A stretch of 64,000 nt of DNA from assembly GCA_016125185.1 (NCBI GenBank), contig WGMG01000009.1:98314-162313 (forward strand), written 5' to 3'. Positions 44,174 to 52,755 of this stretch are shown here, one piece after another. How positions within the stretch are numbered: the stretch's first letter is position 1; every line of letters begins with the position of its first letter. Source of the DNA: Armatimonadota bacterium. GTDB taxonomy: Bacteria > Armatimonadota > Fimbriimonadia > Fimbriimonadales > Fimbriimonadaceae. The notes under the pieces were generated by a model. It ran no database searches, was not told the DNA's origin, and saw only the letters and a program-made list of their open reading frames with translations. A program made the position numbers and the translations under genes.

Positions 44174-45019
44174 TCACTTCTTCGGAAACAGATACGTAAG
44201 AATCGACGGAATGCGTCGTGACCATGCCAGTTCGTTATGCTCGGCGTTCTGCTCGATGTACAGCACCACGTCGGTGCGCGGTTTCCAGCCGTTCTGCACA
44301 TACGCGTCGTACAAATCTCGCGTGTCGCGAACCGCGTCGGCGCCTTCTTTTCCACCGATGTCGATCCAGACGCGAGGGCGGCGAACGCGTCGCTCGGTCG
44401 GCTTGATCAGCTTCAGCAGAATGCGGTCATCGACCCAAACCGACGGCGAAACCACCCCGAGGCGACCAAAGATTTCAGGATGAGTAGCCCCCAGGTAGCA
44501 GGTGGCCACGCCGCCAAACGAGGAGCCGATCAGGCCGGTATTGTCCGGGCCGGTCTTGGTTCGGTAGCGTTCATTGATGATCGGCATGATCTCGTCGGTG
44601 ATCATGCGCCCGTAGAGGTCGGCCTTGCCGCCGATCTCGCTGTTGTTCCACTTAAACTTGGTCGGCAGGTACTCGTTTGCCCGCTCCATCCCCGCGTTAT
44701 CGATGCCGACGATGATGAGTGGCTCGATCAGACCGGCTTCGATGAGGGCTTCCGCCGCCTCGTCGGCGCGCCACTCCTGGTTGGGAATGTAGCTCGTCGC
44801 GCCATCAAAAATGTTCTGCCCGTCGTGCATGTACACCACCGGGTACCGCGTCTTGGTGTCCTGCTTGTAGTTCGGCGGCAGGTATACGATGAGGTTGCGG
44901 CTGTTGCCGAGGATTTTGGACTCGAACCCGTCGATGCGCTCGATGTTGCCGGTGAGCGACGACATCCGCTGCGGCTGTTGGAGGAAGGTCGTAGCAAGCA
45001 GAAACGGGGCGAGAATCAT
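44174..45019 (-). CDS. secreted esterase, alpha/beta hydrolase (esterase D / PF00756 type)
   Basis: 281 residues. The N-terminus (MILAPFLLATTFLQQPQ) looks like a short signal peptide. The fold is that of the putative esterase family: LIVYLPPNYKQDTKTRYPVV, VVYMHDGQNIFDG, EIMPIINERYRT, then the nucleophile elbow GLIGSSFGGVA and the late histidine in EQNAEHNELAW. Enzymes of this kind cleave acyl esters from sugars, siderophores or glutathione adducts. The aspartate before it (WIDIGGKEGAD) is the likely third triad member. The gene is followed by a small frame and a GNAT gene on the same strand, probably one operon, and faces an unknown gene divergently. Confidence 0.88.
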   Translation of the reverse strand: MILAPFLLATTFLQQPQRMSSLTGNIERIDGFESKILGNSRNLIVYLPPNYKQDTKTRYPVVYMHDGQNIFDGATSYIPNQEWRADEAAEALIEAGLIEPLIIVGIDNAGMERANEYLPTKFKWNNSEIGGKADLYGRMITDEIMPIINERYRTKTGPDNTGLIGSSFGGVATCYLGATHPEIFGRLGVVSPSVWVDDRILLKLIKPTERRVRRPRVWIDIGGKEGADAVRDTRDLYDAYVQNGWKPRTDVVLYIEQNAEHNELAWSRRIPSILTYLFPKK

Positions 45020-45084
45020 GTGGTAATTCTACTAGGTACCACGATTCGGTGAACTCGAACACGACTCCTTCGTGATAGCGGAGA

Positions 45085-46029
45085 ATGATTATTGGCTCGA
45101 TTGTCTTCGGCCTTTTGGTGGGGCAGACCCAGGTCAACGCGATGCCAGCATTGGTCTTTACCAGCGGCCATGATTCGCCGCCAAAAGCCGCCCTCGTTTC
45201 GCAGTACGTAAAGCAGGGCGACCACATCGGTTGGAAAGTGGCCGACGACGGCTCGTTTGTATACGTTAGCCCAAGGCGCATGGCCTACATCTTTCGTTCT
45301 TCGGTTGGAAAGATCAACAATTTGCACGCACTCAAAGCGTTCTCGCAAAAGCTTTCGGGAAGCGAGCCATCCATGAAACTAACCTTTGGAGAATTGCCAG
45401 AGGACATTCAGGCTCGGCTCACAAAGTCGCTGGCTCAATTCGATTTTGAGCCTGATTCCGAGTTGCAACTATCGGCGACCGCCTCGACCAACGTATCGGC
45501 CATGGGACGGTCGTTTGCCATGCAAAGCGTTCTTCATGGAGCTGAACGGTCCATCCGTATGAAACTGACACCCATTCAGGAGAAAGCGGGAGCTCCCCAA
45601 CCCGGAGATTTGCCAGCGGTCGCCACTTATCAAATCTACTCGTTAGGACTGATTTTCGAGTCCGACACCTCGAACCTTGTCAAAGACGCGATAACCGAAT
45701 TCGACCAAGAAATCGGTCGCCAAACCATCGAGGTTGAGAAGATCCTTTTCGACCGATTCGGCTCGATCCAACCGATTCCCGATCTCAAGGCCCGAATCGG
45801 TCAGGGAGTCGATTTGAAAGCCGACCGAGACCACGTAGACCCCGTCACCGGAGCATTGGCCATCAACTTGAAACTACAACGAAATCGCCTCGGCTTTAGC
45901 GACGACAAAGACTGGGACGAGTTTTCTCAACAAGCGAAGATCGACTCGGTGGGCATCGGATTCAACCTTTCATTCTCGACCCTACGGGACGGACGAGAGA
46001 TACACACCAGCCTTTCCTTTCTTCCCTAG
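45085..46029 (+). CDS. hypothetical protein, possibly exported
   Basis: 314 residues from an ATG with a GGAG ribosome-binding site. The N-terminus has a weak hydrophobic stretch (MIIGSIVFGLLVGQTQVNA) that could be a short signal peptide. The body shows alternating polar and hydrophobic residues typical of beta-rich proteins, and no motif that I recognise. The C-terminus ends in alternating residues with Phe-Leu (LSFSTLRDGREIHTSLSFLP). It is convergent with the next gene, overlapping it by four bases at the stop codons, and divergent from the esterase gene. It is probably monocistronic. Function unknown. Confidence 0.65.
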   Translation: MIIGSIVFGLLVGQTQVNAMPALVFTSGHDSPPKAALVSQYVKQGDHIGWKVADDGSFVYVSPRRMAYIFRSSVGKINNLHALKAFSQKLSGSEPSMKLTFGELPEDIQARLTKSLAQFDFEPDSELQLSATASTNVSAMGRSFAMQSVLHGAERSIRMKLTPIQEKAGAPQPGDLPAVATYQIYSLGLIFESDTSNLVKDAITEFDQEIGRQTIEVEKILFDRFGSIQPIPDLKARIGQGVDLKADRDHVDPVTGALAINLKLQRNRLGFSDDKDWDEFSQQAKIDSVGIGFNLSFSTLRDGREIHTSLSFLP

Positions 46030-46376
46030 CCGCCCATCACCGACAGGTTTCCGCCGCACCAAGCGCATTTGGTTGGGTTGCGGGTGAGTACCTTGCGATG
46101 GCAGTTCGGGCACACCCGAGCGGCCTGAGTGATTTTGCCGTCCACCACGCCGTCGCGGGCGTCGACGTCGTGGATCGCCTTCAGCACTTCGTCCTCGGTC
46201 ACGTTAAATTTGTCCTTCAGGAGTTGAGCCAGGGCGGCGCAGGAAAGTTCGAGAGCCTCGATCCGCTTCTCCAGAATCAAGGTGGTCTCTTCGGCGATCA
46301 TTCGGGCGTCGGCCTGAGAAACCGAACCGGAATAGCCCGCTCCGAGGCGGGCGTCGGCAAGCATAAATCCTAACAT
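46026..46376 (-). CDS. small zinc-ribbon protein
   Basis: 116 residues. The C-terminal zinc ribbon is ARVCPNCHRKVLTRNP followed by CAWCGGN (two CxxC pairs). Before it comes a helical region with heptads (EETTLILEKRIEALELSCAA). The layout resembles adaptor proteins that pair a helical segment with a C-terminal zinc ribbon, but no function is established. A second ATG four codons in has an AGGA sequence just before it, though the spacing to it is very short. It is followed, convergently, by the unknown gene at 45085. Confidence 0.7.
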   Translation of the reverse strand: MLGFMLADARLGAGYSGSVSQADARMIAEETTLILEKRIEALELSCAALAQLLKDKFNVTEDEVLKAIHDVDARDGVVDGKITQAARVCPNCHRKVLTRNPTKCAWCGGNLSVMGG

Positions 46377-46412
46377 GGCAATACCATGATACGACCGGCG
46401 AGCCGATGAGGT

Positions 46413-46958
46413 TTATTGAATCTTGATCGTGACCTCGTTGCTGAGGAAGACGCCCTTCGGGGTTTTGTCGTAATGGCTCTTGAGGTTCATCTTTTGCTCG
46501 GCTTCTTTATCAGGCATCAGGGGACCGCCGAGCCATGCTTCAAAGACCGGCGTGGAATCGTACCGGAGGCGGATCGTGTAGGTCCCGGGCTTCCGCAGGC
46601 ACTCTTTGACTTCGTACTTGCTCCACGGCATGCCCTGAAGGATGTCGCCGGACTTGCCCTTTTCGATCTCCACGAAATCGGAGGCTTGGAGTGGGTTTGC
46701 GTTGCCGCATCGCCCGACTCCCTTCATCAGGAGCGGGTTCCACGTGCCGTTAGCCTGCTTGGCTTCGAGGACGCAGAAAGGGGCCTTACGCCCCCAATTC
46801 ATGCCGTCTCGCTCGGCCACCATCTCAATCGTCTCTTTCGTGTTGTTCTTCACGAGGGCCCGGAAGATCACCTCGTCGCCGCTGGCATACGTTGCTTTCG
46901 GCGCCGAAAGTTGAATGGCGATCGGTGCGCTGGCGAGGGCGAGGAGCAGGGGTCCCAT
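46413..46958 (-). CDS. hypothetical protein with a signal peptide
   Basis: 181 residues with a short N-terminal signal (MGPLLLALASAPIAIQLSAP). The next part (TYASGDEVIFRALVKNNTKE) resembles an Ig-like beta-sandwich as seen in secreted proteins that carry an intracellular-proteinase-inhibitor-like or DUF4625-type domain, but I cannot name it surely. Two cysteines (FCVLEA and GRCGN) could form a disulfide. It lies 37 bases upstream of the zinc-ribbon gene on the same strand, so they may be co-transcribed. Upstream is a long non-coding spacer with repeats. Confidence 0.7.
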   Translation of the reverse strand: MGPLLLALASAPIAIQLSAPKATYASGDEVIFRALVKNNTKETIEMVAERDGMNWGRKAPFCVLEAKQANGTWNPLLMKGVGRCGNANPLQASDFVEIEKGKSGDILQGMPWSKYEVKECLRKPGTYTIRLRYDSTPVFEAWLGGPLMPDKEAEQKMNLKSHYDKTPKGVFLSNEVTIKIQ

Positions 46959-47002
46959 ATTGCTTATGATGCGCGACCTTTGGTTTGGTTATGGGAGTTT
47001 TC

Positions 47003-47110
47003 GCTTTCTGCGACCCACTTCAGGGTCGTGATTCTAGCTGGCCCCTACCCTGGGTGCAGGCACCCAGGGCTAAGGTCTGCGACCCTTTCAGGGTCGAATC
47101 CGCAGAAAGC
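47003..47110. repeat. cloverleaf-like element: three hairpins inside an outer stem
   Basis: Outer arms GCTTTCTGCG (47003-47012) and CGCAGAAAGC (47101-47110) are perfect complements. Inside are CGACCC-acttca-GGGTCG, CCCTGGGTGC-ag-GCACCCAGGG and CGACCC-tttca-GGGTCG. The pattern of two CGACCC/GGGTCG hairpins around a CCTGG-type hairpin matches the elements beside the transposase at 58595-59769, though sequence similarity is partial. Confidence 0.75.
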
Positions 47111-47227
47111 CCATGTGAGTTCAGCCCATGTGGGAGAATGCGGACTTGTCCGGGATTTGTTTAGCGAGACTTGTCTCGCAGAATTAGAGGGCGGGTTTCA
47201 TAAAGCTCGCGCCAAACGGAGGTGAGC

Positions 47228-47380
47228 CTAGGGAGCGATCTGGACATCGTCGAAGCGCATGGCATTGTCATGGTGTAATCCATCTTAGGATCGCCCTTGG
47301 GGCCCAGATATCGGCAAACATGCAGGCAGGTGAACTGAAGGCCGCACCAATTCTCCCTTTCCCGCGTGGCCTTCGGCTAT
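47228..47380 (-). pseudogene. fragment of a broken coding region
   Basis: Reading minus, one frame gives a plausible stretch around TCLHVCRYLGPKGDPKMDYT, then a frameshift joins the frame HDNAMRFDDVQIAP and a stop at 47228. MRFDDVQI-type endings are seen in secreted concanavalin-like proteins. No full gene remains, so this looks like the 3' end of a decayed gene. The rest of the spacer 46959-47691 holds only repeats. Confidence 0.3.
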
Positions 47381-47505
47381 ACGAGCCACCCGAGGCTGGC
47401 GAAGTTTAGTGGAACCGCTCCCACCTGTTTACGTCGTTCCTCGTACACATCCACGTCGGTCTTGCCTTGCGGAGCCTTCGTTCGGCCAGTAAGGGAGAAT
47501 CGTGC

Positions 47506-47570
47506 TTTCCTCTCCTCTTAGGAGAGGACCTTCGCGCGACGAAGGAGCTTGCGAAGAGGTGAGGTAGGGA
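47506..47570 (+). repeat. dispersed intergenic repeat, copy 3
   Basis: Same orientation as copy 1. Begins TTTCCTCTCCTCTTAGGAG, includes CCTTCGCGCGACGA and ends GAGGTGAGGTAGGGA. It lies 60 bases beyond the ftsZ terminator. Confidence 0.9.
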
Positions 47571-47631
47571 TCGGCTAGCTCCAGTCTAATGGTGGGTTTG
47601 TCTCAGCCTCGCAGATGTCTTAACCACCCAC

Positions 47632-47663
47632 AAAAAAAGTGGCCCTGATTCTCGATCAGGGCC
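47632..47663 (-). terminator. intrinsic terminator of ftsZ
   Basis: On the minus strand GGCCCTGAT, loop CGAGA, ATCAGGGCC is followed after two bases by seven T residues. The 9-bp GC-rich stem plus U-run is a textbook rho-independent terminator, starting 28 bases after the ftsZ stop codon. Confidence 0.9.
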
Positions 47664-47691
47664 GATATGTGGCTGGAGAATGATAAAGTCT

Positions 47692-48876
47692 TTACTCGCC
47701 GAGTCGTTGCCTTCGCAGGAATGTCGGGATGTCTAGATCAATATCTTCAAGTTGCGGCGCCGCCAGTTGAGATTGGCTGCTCTCGGCGGTCGGCGAACTT
47801 AAAGGTACAGACGGCGTAATCGGCGAAATGGGCTCAGAAGAAATTCGCGATCGCGAATATTCCACCGGAATCGTCGGCTGGACAAAAACACTCGGGTCGA
47901 TCTTGGTCGCCACGGTCTGATTCTTCAGGTCCATACCAGCCGCCAGAAGCGTGATTTGCACCTCGCCCTCGCTGGTGTCCTTCATCACATGACCCATGAT
48001 GATTTCGGCCTCTTCTGCGTCGGTGAACTGAAGGATGTACTCCATCGCTTCATGAGCTTCGCCGATGCTGAAGTCCGGTCCGGCGGTCACGTTGACCAAA
48101 AGTCGCTTCGCGCCCTGGATATTGGTTTCCAGGAGCGGAGAGTTAGCGGCCGCTTGTGCAGCAAGCTTCGCTCGCTGATCGCCCACAGCACGGCCAAGTC
48201 CCATGAGGGCGACCCCCGCATTGCTCATCACCGACCGAACGTCGGCGAAGTCGACGTTGATGATTCCAGGAAGCAGGATGATATCGGAAATACCCTGCAC
48301 GCCCTGTCTCAGAACGTCATCGGCTTCGGCAAAAGCTTGCTGCATCGTCGTCTTCTTTTCGACGACGTCGAGGAGTCGGTCGTTGGGGACCGTGATGAGG
48401 GTATCGACCTGCTCGCGGAGCCGTTCGGCTCCGTCGTTTGCGAGCTTGCGTCGCTTGGGACCCTCGAAAAGGAACGGCTTGGTCACCACGCCAACCGTGA
48501 GAATGCCCATCTCTTTGGCGATCTTGGCTACAACCGGAGCTGCGCCCGTTCCCGTACCACCGCCCATTCCGGCGGTGATGAAGACCATGTCAACGTCTTC
48601 CAATTCTTCGCGAATGACGTCTTCGCTTTCCTTGGCCGACTTCTCGCCGACCTCCGGATCGCCGCCCGCGCCGAGCCCTCGAGTGAGGTCGGTGCCGAGC
48701 TGAAGCTTCTTAGGCGCCAGGCTCGTCGAAAGAGCCTGAGCGTCGGTGTTCATGGCCACAAAATGAACCCCCATCACGCCTTCGCGGATCATTCGATTGA
48801 CGGCATTGCTTCCAGCACCGCCGACGCCGATCACTTTTATAGTCGCTTGATTTTCAAACAAATTTTCCGGTCGCAT
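47692..48876 (-). CDS. ftsZ: cell division GTPase FtsZ
   Basis: 394 residues from ATG 48876 ([20 protein letters not shown]); the frame opens 14 codons earlier, but family length and alignment favour this start. The tubulin-like GTP-binding signature [13 protein letters not shown] and the N-terminal [14 protein letters not shown] are present, and the C-terminal peptide [10 protein letters not shown], which binds FtsA/ZipA/SepF-type partners, is intact. FtsZ polymerises at mid-cell to form the division ring. The usual neighbours ftsA and ftsQ are not next to it: ispA lies just upstream on the same strand. A strong intrinsic terminator follows. Confidence 0.98.
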   Translation of the reverse strand: MRPENLFENQATIKVIGVGGAGSNAVNRMIREGVMGVHFVAMNTDAQALSTSLAPKKLQLGTDLTRGLGAGGDPEVGEKSAKESEDVIREELEDVDMVFITAGMGGGTGTGAAPVVAKIAKEMGILTVGVVTKPFLFEGPKRRKLANDGAERLREQVDTLITVPNDRLLDVVEKKTTMQQAFAEADDVLRQGVQGISDIILLPGIINVDFADVRSVMSNAGVALMGLGRAVGDQRAKLAAQAAANSPLLETNIQGAKRLLVNVTAGPDFSIGEAHEAMEYILQFTDAEEAEIIMGHVMKDTSEGEVQITLLAAGMDLKNQTVATKIDPSVFVQPTIPVEYSRSRISSEPISPITPSVPLSSPTAESSQSQLAAPQLEDIDLDIPTFLRRQRLGE

Positions 48877-49023
48877 TGTTTTCCAGATTTTGCCGTCCAG
48901 GCAATTTACACGCGACAATCCCTTGTTGCGTATAGGGACGGAAGGGAGGCGTCAAAAGACGCTCCCAATATCATTCAACCTGCTAAATGGGGACAAGTTT
49001 CCCGATTGGGGAAAACGTGGGGA

Positions 49024-49896
49024 TTAATTCAGGCGCTCGACGGCGTACTTTGCGAGGCCGACGAGCAGGTCTTGGTGACAAAGTCCCGCCACGTCTTGGA
49101 TGGCGGTTTCGACCAACTCTAATGCCTTTTTCCGACTCGCATCGAGGCCATACACTGCCGGGTACGTCGCCTTCTGTCGCTCACGGTCGCTACCCGCTGC
49201 TTTGCCCAACTGCTCGGGCGTTCCCGTCTCGTTGAGGATGTCATCGGCGATCTGAAAAGCGAGCCCAATGCTCTCACCATACTCTCTTAGTCGCTCTCGG
49301 TGGGCAGGGTCGGATCCGAAGATCGCGCCGATCTCGCAAGACGCCGCGATGAGCGACGCGGTTTTGCGGCGATGGATGAGTTCGAGGGTCTCGGCATCGA
49401 CCGGTTTACCCTCGCTGAGGATGTCGATCGTCTCGCCACCAACGACTCCGAACGTCCCCACGGCGTGGGTCAACGTCTTCAGGCATTCCACCGTCGCCGC
49501 CGGTTCCGAAGTCTGCTTACTGATGACCTCGAAAGCGAGCGCGAACAGCGCGTCACCCGCCAACAAGGCGATGGCCTCGCCGTACTTCACGTGGCAGGTT
49601 GGTCGGCCACGACGCAGGTCGTCGTCGTCGATAGCGGGCAGGTCGTCGTGGATCAGCGAAAAGCAGTGAATCATCTCGATGGCGCACGCGGCATCGAGGG
49701 CGGCCTTTTGCGAGCCGCCGGTCGCCTCGGCGCAGATGAGCGTCAGGACTGGGCGAAGCCGCTTGCCCGGCGCGAGGCAACTGTAGCGCATCGCTTCGTG
49801 AAGGAGCTTTGGTTCATCCTCGGACGAGGGAAGGAGCTGTTCGAGTCGGGAGTTCACTTCCAGGATGTAAGGGCGAAGCGAGGACTCGATATCCAT
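49024..49896 (-). CDS. ispA: polyprenyl (geranyl/farnesyl) diphosphate synthase
   Basis: 290 residues, normal for short-chain enzymes. Condenses isopentenyl diphosphate with allylic diphosphates to make geranyl and farnesyl diphosphate for isoprenoids and undecaprenyl carriers. First aspartate-rich motif DDLPAIDDDD (84-93), with the family context LIHDDLPAID; second motif IADDIL near 220; GKRLRP, the phosphate-binding stretch, near 45. The residues just before the first motif (MIHCFSLIHDD) indicate a short product. It lies about 150 bases upstream of ftsZ on the same strand, so both may share a transcript. Its start (MDIESSLRPYILEV) reads naturally. Confidence 0.94.
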   Translation of the reverse strand: MDIESSLRPYILEVNSRLEQLLPSSEDEPKLLHEAMRYSCLAPGKRLRPVLTLICAEATGGSQKAALDAACAIEMIHCFSLIHDDLPAIDDDDLRRGRPTCHVKYGEAIALLAGDALFALAFEVISKQTSEPAATVECLKTLTHAVGTFGVVGGETIDILSEGKPVDAETLELIHRRKTASLIAASCEIGAIFGSDPAHRERLREYGESIGLAFQIADDILNETGTPEQLGKAAGSDRERQKATYPAVYGLDASRKKALELVETAIQDVAGLCHQDLLVGLAKYAVERLN

Positions 49897-50049
49897 CTAG
49901 TTCTAGTTTACAGTTTGCGATGAGTGGGATGCTTACGTTCGAAGCTGAAAGAACCCTCAGAAGCTCTCCTTCTCTGATCGAACGGGCAACCTCACCCTCG
50001 CCACTGAGAGAGCAGTCCAGCAGAGCCCACGCGGTACCCTCTTAAGGCG

Positions 50050-50934
50050 ATGCCGAATCTGCTTTCCTTCCGGCCGTGGACGCTCCGGGACTGGAATCCC
50101 GAGGCGATCTCTCAACTGAAGAACCCAGAGCGTAAACCCGACGACCGTTCGCCGTTCGTCCGTTATGCGCGGGCGGCGGCGCTGTGGGCCGAGTGGACGC
50201 GCGAGGGCACAGTTGTCCAAGAGCACGAATCCAGCTTCCCGACCGTCGAAATGGGCGGCATCGAATTCAAGTTCGCGCTCGCGAGGATTCAGTCTCTCCG
50301 ACCGCTCGTCTCGGTGCCGCCTTCGGCCAAGGAACACTATCAGCGGCTTCTGGAAGGCACCCAGGTCTACATCGACCCGATCATCGTCGTCCCGTTTGGA
50401 GACGGCTATCAGGTGGTCGGCAACCATGAGGTTTTCGAGGCCGCCAAAGCCTATCAGAGCGACCTCGCCCGGCCAGGAAAGATCCGCAGTTCCGACTACT
50501 GCCTGGTGGCCATCGCCGATGAAAAACTGCTCGATTCGGTCCAGGTTCGCAAGCTGACATTCGACTCGAAAAAGACCGACGAAGATATCGTCAACGATTT
50601 GCTTCGCGCGAAGTACGTCCTAAGTCCTAGGGCCGATGCCCCAGACTCGATTCGAGTTGAGATCGGCGACAAAATCCTCGTAAAAACACCTGAGTCGGGT
50701 GGAGCCTGGAAGCAGACCTTGGCCGCCGCTATTGGGGCAAAAAGCCTGGACATAAGTTCAAAACCAAACGATTCGGGGTCAAACGTTTCAGGTAAAAAGA
50801 TCGTTCTCGCGTCACCAAAAATGTCGCGGAACGTCTTAGAAATCGGAACGGAATACCCGTTCGGGTCGGTCTACACGGAAATAGCTCCGCTATCTGGGGT
50901 TAAGATGTGGAGTCTGCGAGACTTTTCGAACTGA
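50050..50934 (+). CDS. uncharacterised protein with a ParB-like motif
   Basis: 294 residues, ATG with AAGG upstream. I recognise no full family. The middle contains VYIDPIIVVPFGDGYQVVGNHEVFEAAKAYQ-type sequence, which has the rhythm of the ParB/sulfiredoxin fold (a strand, then GDGYxVVxGHxxxxAA), but the conserved GxxRxxA of true ParB is not there. The C-terminal half is unlike ParB. The stop TGA directly abuts the ATG of a metallo-beta-lactamase-fold gene with no spacer, so the two are co-translated. It may be a DNA- or nucleotide-associated partner of that hydrolase; this is inference from layout only. Confidence 0.65.
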   Translation: MPNLLSFRPWTLRDWNPEAISQLKNPERKPDDRSPFVRYARAAALWAEWTREGTVVQEHESSFPTVEMGGIEFKFALARIQSLRPLVSVPPSAKEHYQRLLEGTQVYIDPIIVVPFGDGYQVVGNHEVFEAAKAYQSDLARPGKIRSSDYCLVAIADEKLLDSVQVRKLTFDSKKTDEDIVNDLLRAKYVLSPRADAPDSIRVEIGDKILVKTPESGGAWKQTLAAAIGAKSLDISSKPNDSGSNVSGKKIVLASPKMSRNVLEIGTEYPFGSVYTEIAPLSGVKMWSLRDFSN

Positions 50935-51741
50935 ATGAAAGTTCTATTGATGGGAACAGGCGGAGCGGACGGAATACCGGCCCTGTACGGGGACGACCGC
51001 GTCAGCAAATATGCTCGAGCCAATGGAGGCAGAGACCTCCGCACCCGTGCTGCCGCCCTCGTGGACCGCGATTTCAAAATCGACCTCGGCCCCGACACCC
51101 TCAGCCAAGTCCATCGCTTCGGCATCGACCCCCGCGACTGGTCGGCGCTGTTTGTCACTCATAGCGACGAAGACCACCTGTGCCTGAGCGAAATCCAGTA
51201 CGGCATGTTTCCGTTTGTGGAGTGCGAAAAGCTCGAATACACCATTTACGGAAACCCGATCGTGTGCGAACTGATCCGCCACCGCTACCCCGAGTGGCCG
51301 ATCGACTTGATCGAGCTGAAGAAGTGGCACACCGTGACCCACGAGGCCTACCAAGTGACACCGGTTCACGCCACCCACAAGGGCGACGAAGAGTGTCACA
51401 ACTTCATCATCGAAAAAGACGGCCGCCGGTTCTTTTACGCCACCGATACCGGCTTCTACCGTCAGGAAACATTCGACTTCCTCGCAGGCAAGGGACTCCA
51501 CGCGATGGTCATCGAATGCACGGACGGATTTCACAAAACGCCGTACGTGGGGCATATGGACATCGCCCAATGTGTCGAGCAGGTTTCGCGCCTGCGGGAA
51601 AATGGCGCGCTGGCAAAAGGCTCCCAAGTTTTCACCACCCATCACTCGGCGGGAGGCGGCGCGACGTACGAAGAATTGGAACAAGCGCTGTGTCCGTACG
51701 GCATCACGCCAGGATTTGACGGACTTTCTTTTGAAGTTTGA
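50935..51741 (+). CDS. metallo-beta-lactamase-fold hydrolase (PhnP/RNase Z-like)
   Basis: 268 residues. Starts with MKVLLMGTGGADGIPAL, the beta-strand and GTG-GG motif of the PhnP/RNase Z branch. Metal ligands: THSDEDHL (HxxxDH), ATHKGDE, YATDTG (bridging aspartate) and a late FTTHHS. PhnP cleaves cyclic ribose phosphates and RNase Z trims tRNA; the sequence does not decide which applies here, and the protein lacks the clear flexible arm of RNase Z. It starts right at the stop codon of the upstream unknown gene, implying a joint function. The next gene, a deacetylase, is 130 bases away. Confidence 0.85.
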   Translation: MKVLLMGTGGADGIPALYGDDRVSKYARANGGRDLRTRAAALVDRDFKIDLGPDTLSQVHRFGIDPRDWSALFVTHSDEDHLCLSEIQYGMFPFVECEKLEYTIYGNPIVCELIRHRYPEWPIDLIELKKWHTVTHEAYQVTPVHATHKGDEECHNFIIEKDGRRFFYATDTGFYRQETFDFLAGKGLHAMVIECTDGFHKTPYVGHMDIAQCVEQVSRLRENGALAKGSQVFTTHHSAGGGATYEELEQALCPYGITPGFDGLSFEV

Positions 51742-51873
51742 ATCCTTCGCTGGAAAAGAGCCGTCCGTATTAGAGCCAACGGATTGGCGGGCGCAATATT
51801 GGCCAGGATGGCCTACCTCTCTGTAACTCTTCGATTCGTTGTAAAATAGAGTTTCGGAGGCAAACACAACATC

Positions 51874-52749
51874 TTGGTTACCATTCTCGCCGGCATTCTC
51901 ACCTTTGGCCAGCACACCGCCCCGACTCCAACTCAAACCGCCGCAACCACGACCGTCGCGCGCGTCACCACCCGAAAAGCCAACACCATGGGCAAAGTCT
52001 TCGTGGTGATGTACCACCACATTCGCGAGGGCAAGAACCTGATGTTCCGCTCGCCGGAGAAGTTCCGAAAGGACCTCGAGCGCTATTACGACATGGGCTT
52101 TCGACCGGTCACGGTGTCCGAGTACGTCGGCAATCGGATGAACCTTGCGCCCGGCGCTTCCCCGATCGTCATCACCTTCGACGACGCCCATCCCAACCAA
52201 TTTACGATCCTCAAGGATGGCACCATCGACCCCAAATGCGCGGTCGGCGTTTGGCTCGATTTTGCCAAGACTCACCCCGACTTTCCGGTCAAGGGCACGT
52301 TCTATGTCCTGCCCGTACTGTGGGGCCAGCATAGCCTGATCCAAAAGAAGATCGACATGCTTCGCGGCTGGGGATCCGAAATCGGTAACCACACCTACGA
52401 CCACCCTTTCCTCAACCGACTGAGCGACGACAAGGTCAAGTACGAAATCGCCCGCATGAACGACCTGCTGGTGAAGTACGGAATCCCGCCCAACATGCCG
52501 TTCTGCCCGCCCTACGGCGAGTACCCCAAGAATCGGCAACTGGTGAAATCGTTCGAGTACAAAGGCAAAACCTACCGCCACTCATCGGCGAGCATGGCGT
52601 GGGACTCTCCGGCGGCATCGCCGAACGACACCAAGCACTTCGACCGATATCACTTCGAGCGCATCGGAGCGAATGGCGGCGAAATGGGCATCGACTGGTG
52701 GCTGAACAGGCTCAAAAATGGCAAAGTTCAAGTCTACGTCGCTCCCTAA
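51874..52749 (+). CDS. polysaccharide deacetylase family protein
   Basis: 291 residues from TTG 51874 with GGAGG 13 bases upstream. The N-terminus is a short hydrophobic stretch then a Thr/Ala-rich linker. The NodB-type motifs follow: VMYHHIREG, then TFDDAHPN (catalytic and metal aspartates), GNHTYDHPF (HxxxH metal pair) and FCPPYGEYP. Removes N-acetyl or O-acetyl groups from carbohydrate polymers such as peptidoglycan or chitin, outside the cytoplasm. The TTG start leaves some doubt: a start at the ATG 51988 would remove the signal region. Confidence 0.88.
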   Translation: MVTILAGILTFGQHTAPTPTQTAATTTVARVTTRKANTMGKVFVVMYHHIREGKNLMFRSPEKFRKDLERYYDMGFRPVTVSEYVGNRMNLAPGASPIVITFDDAHPNQFTILKDGTIDPKCAVGVWLDFAKTHPDFPVKGTFYVLPVLWGQHSLIQKKIDMLRGWGSEIGNHTYDHPFLNRLSDDKVKYEIARMNDLLVKYGIPPNMPFCPPYGEYPKNRQLVKSFEYKGKTYRHSSASMAWDSPAASPNDTKHFDRYHFERIGANGGEMGIDWWLNRLKNGKVQVYVAP

Positions 52750-52755
52750 GAACCC

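Noticed and set aside
46416-47225. 269-residue open frame on the plus strand
   Set aside because: Antisense to a gene with a signal peptide, and it crosses the cloverleaf-like repeat. No recognisable domain.
47956-49122. 388-residue open frame on the plus strand
   Set aside because: Antisense to ftsZ and to part of ispA, both certain.
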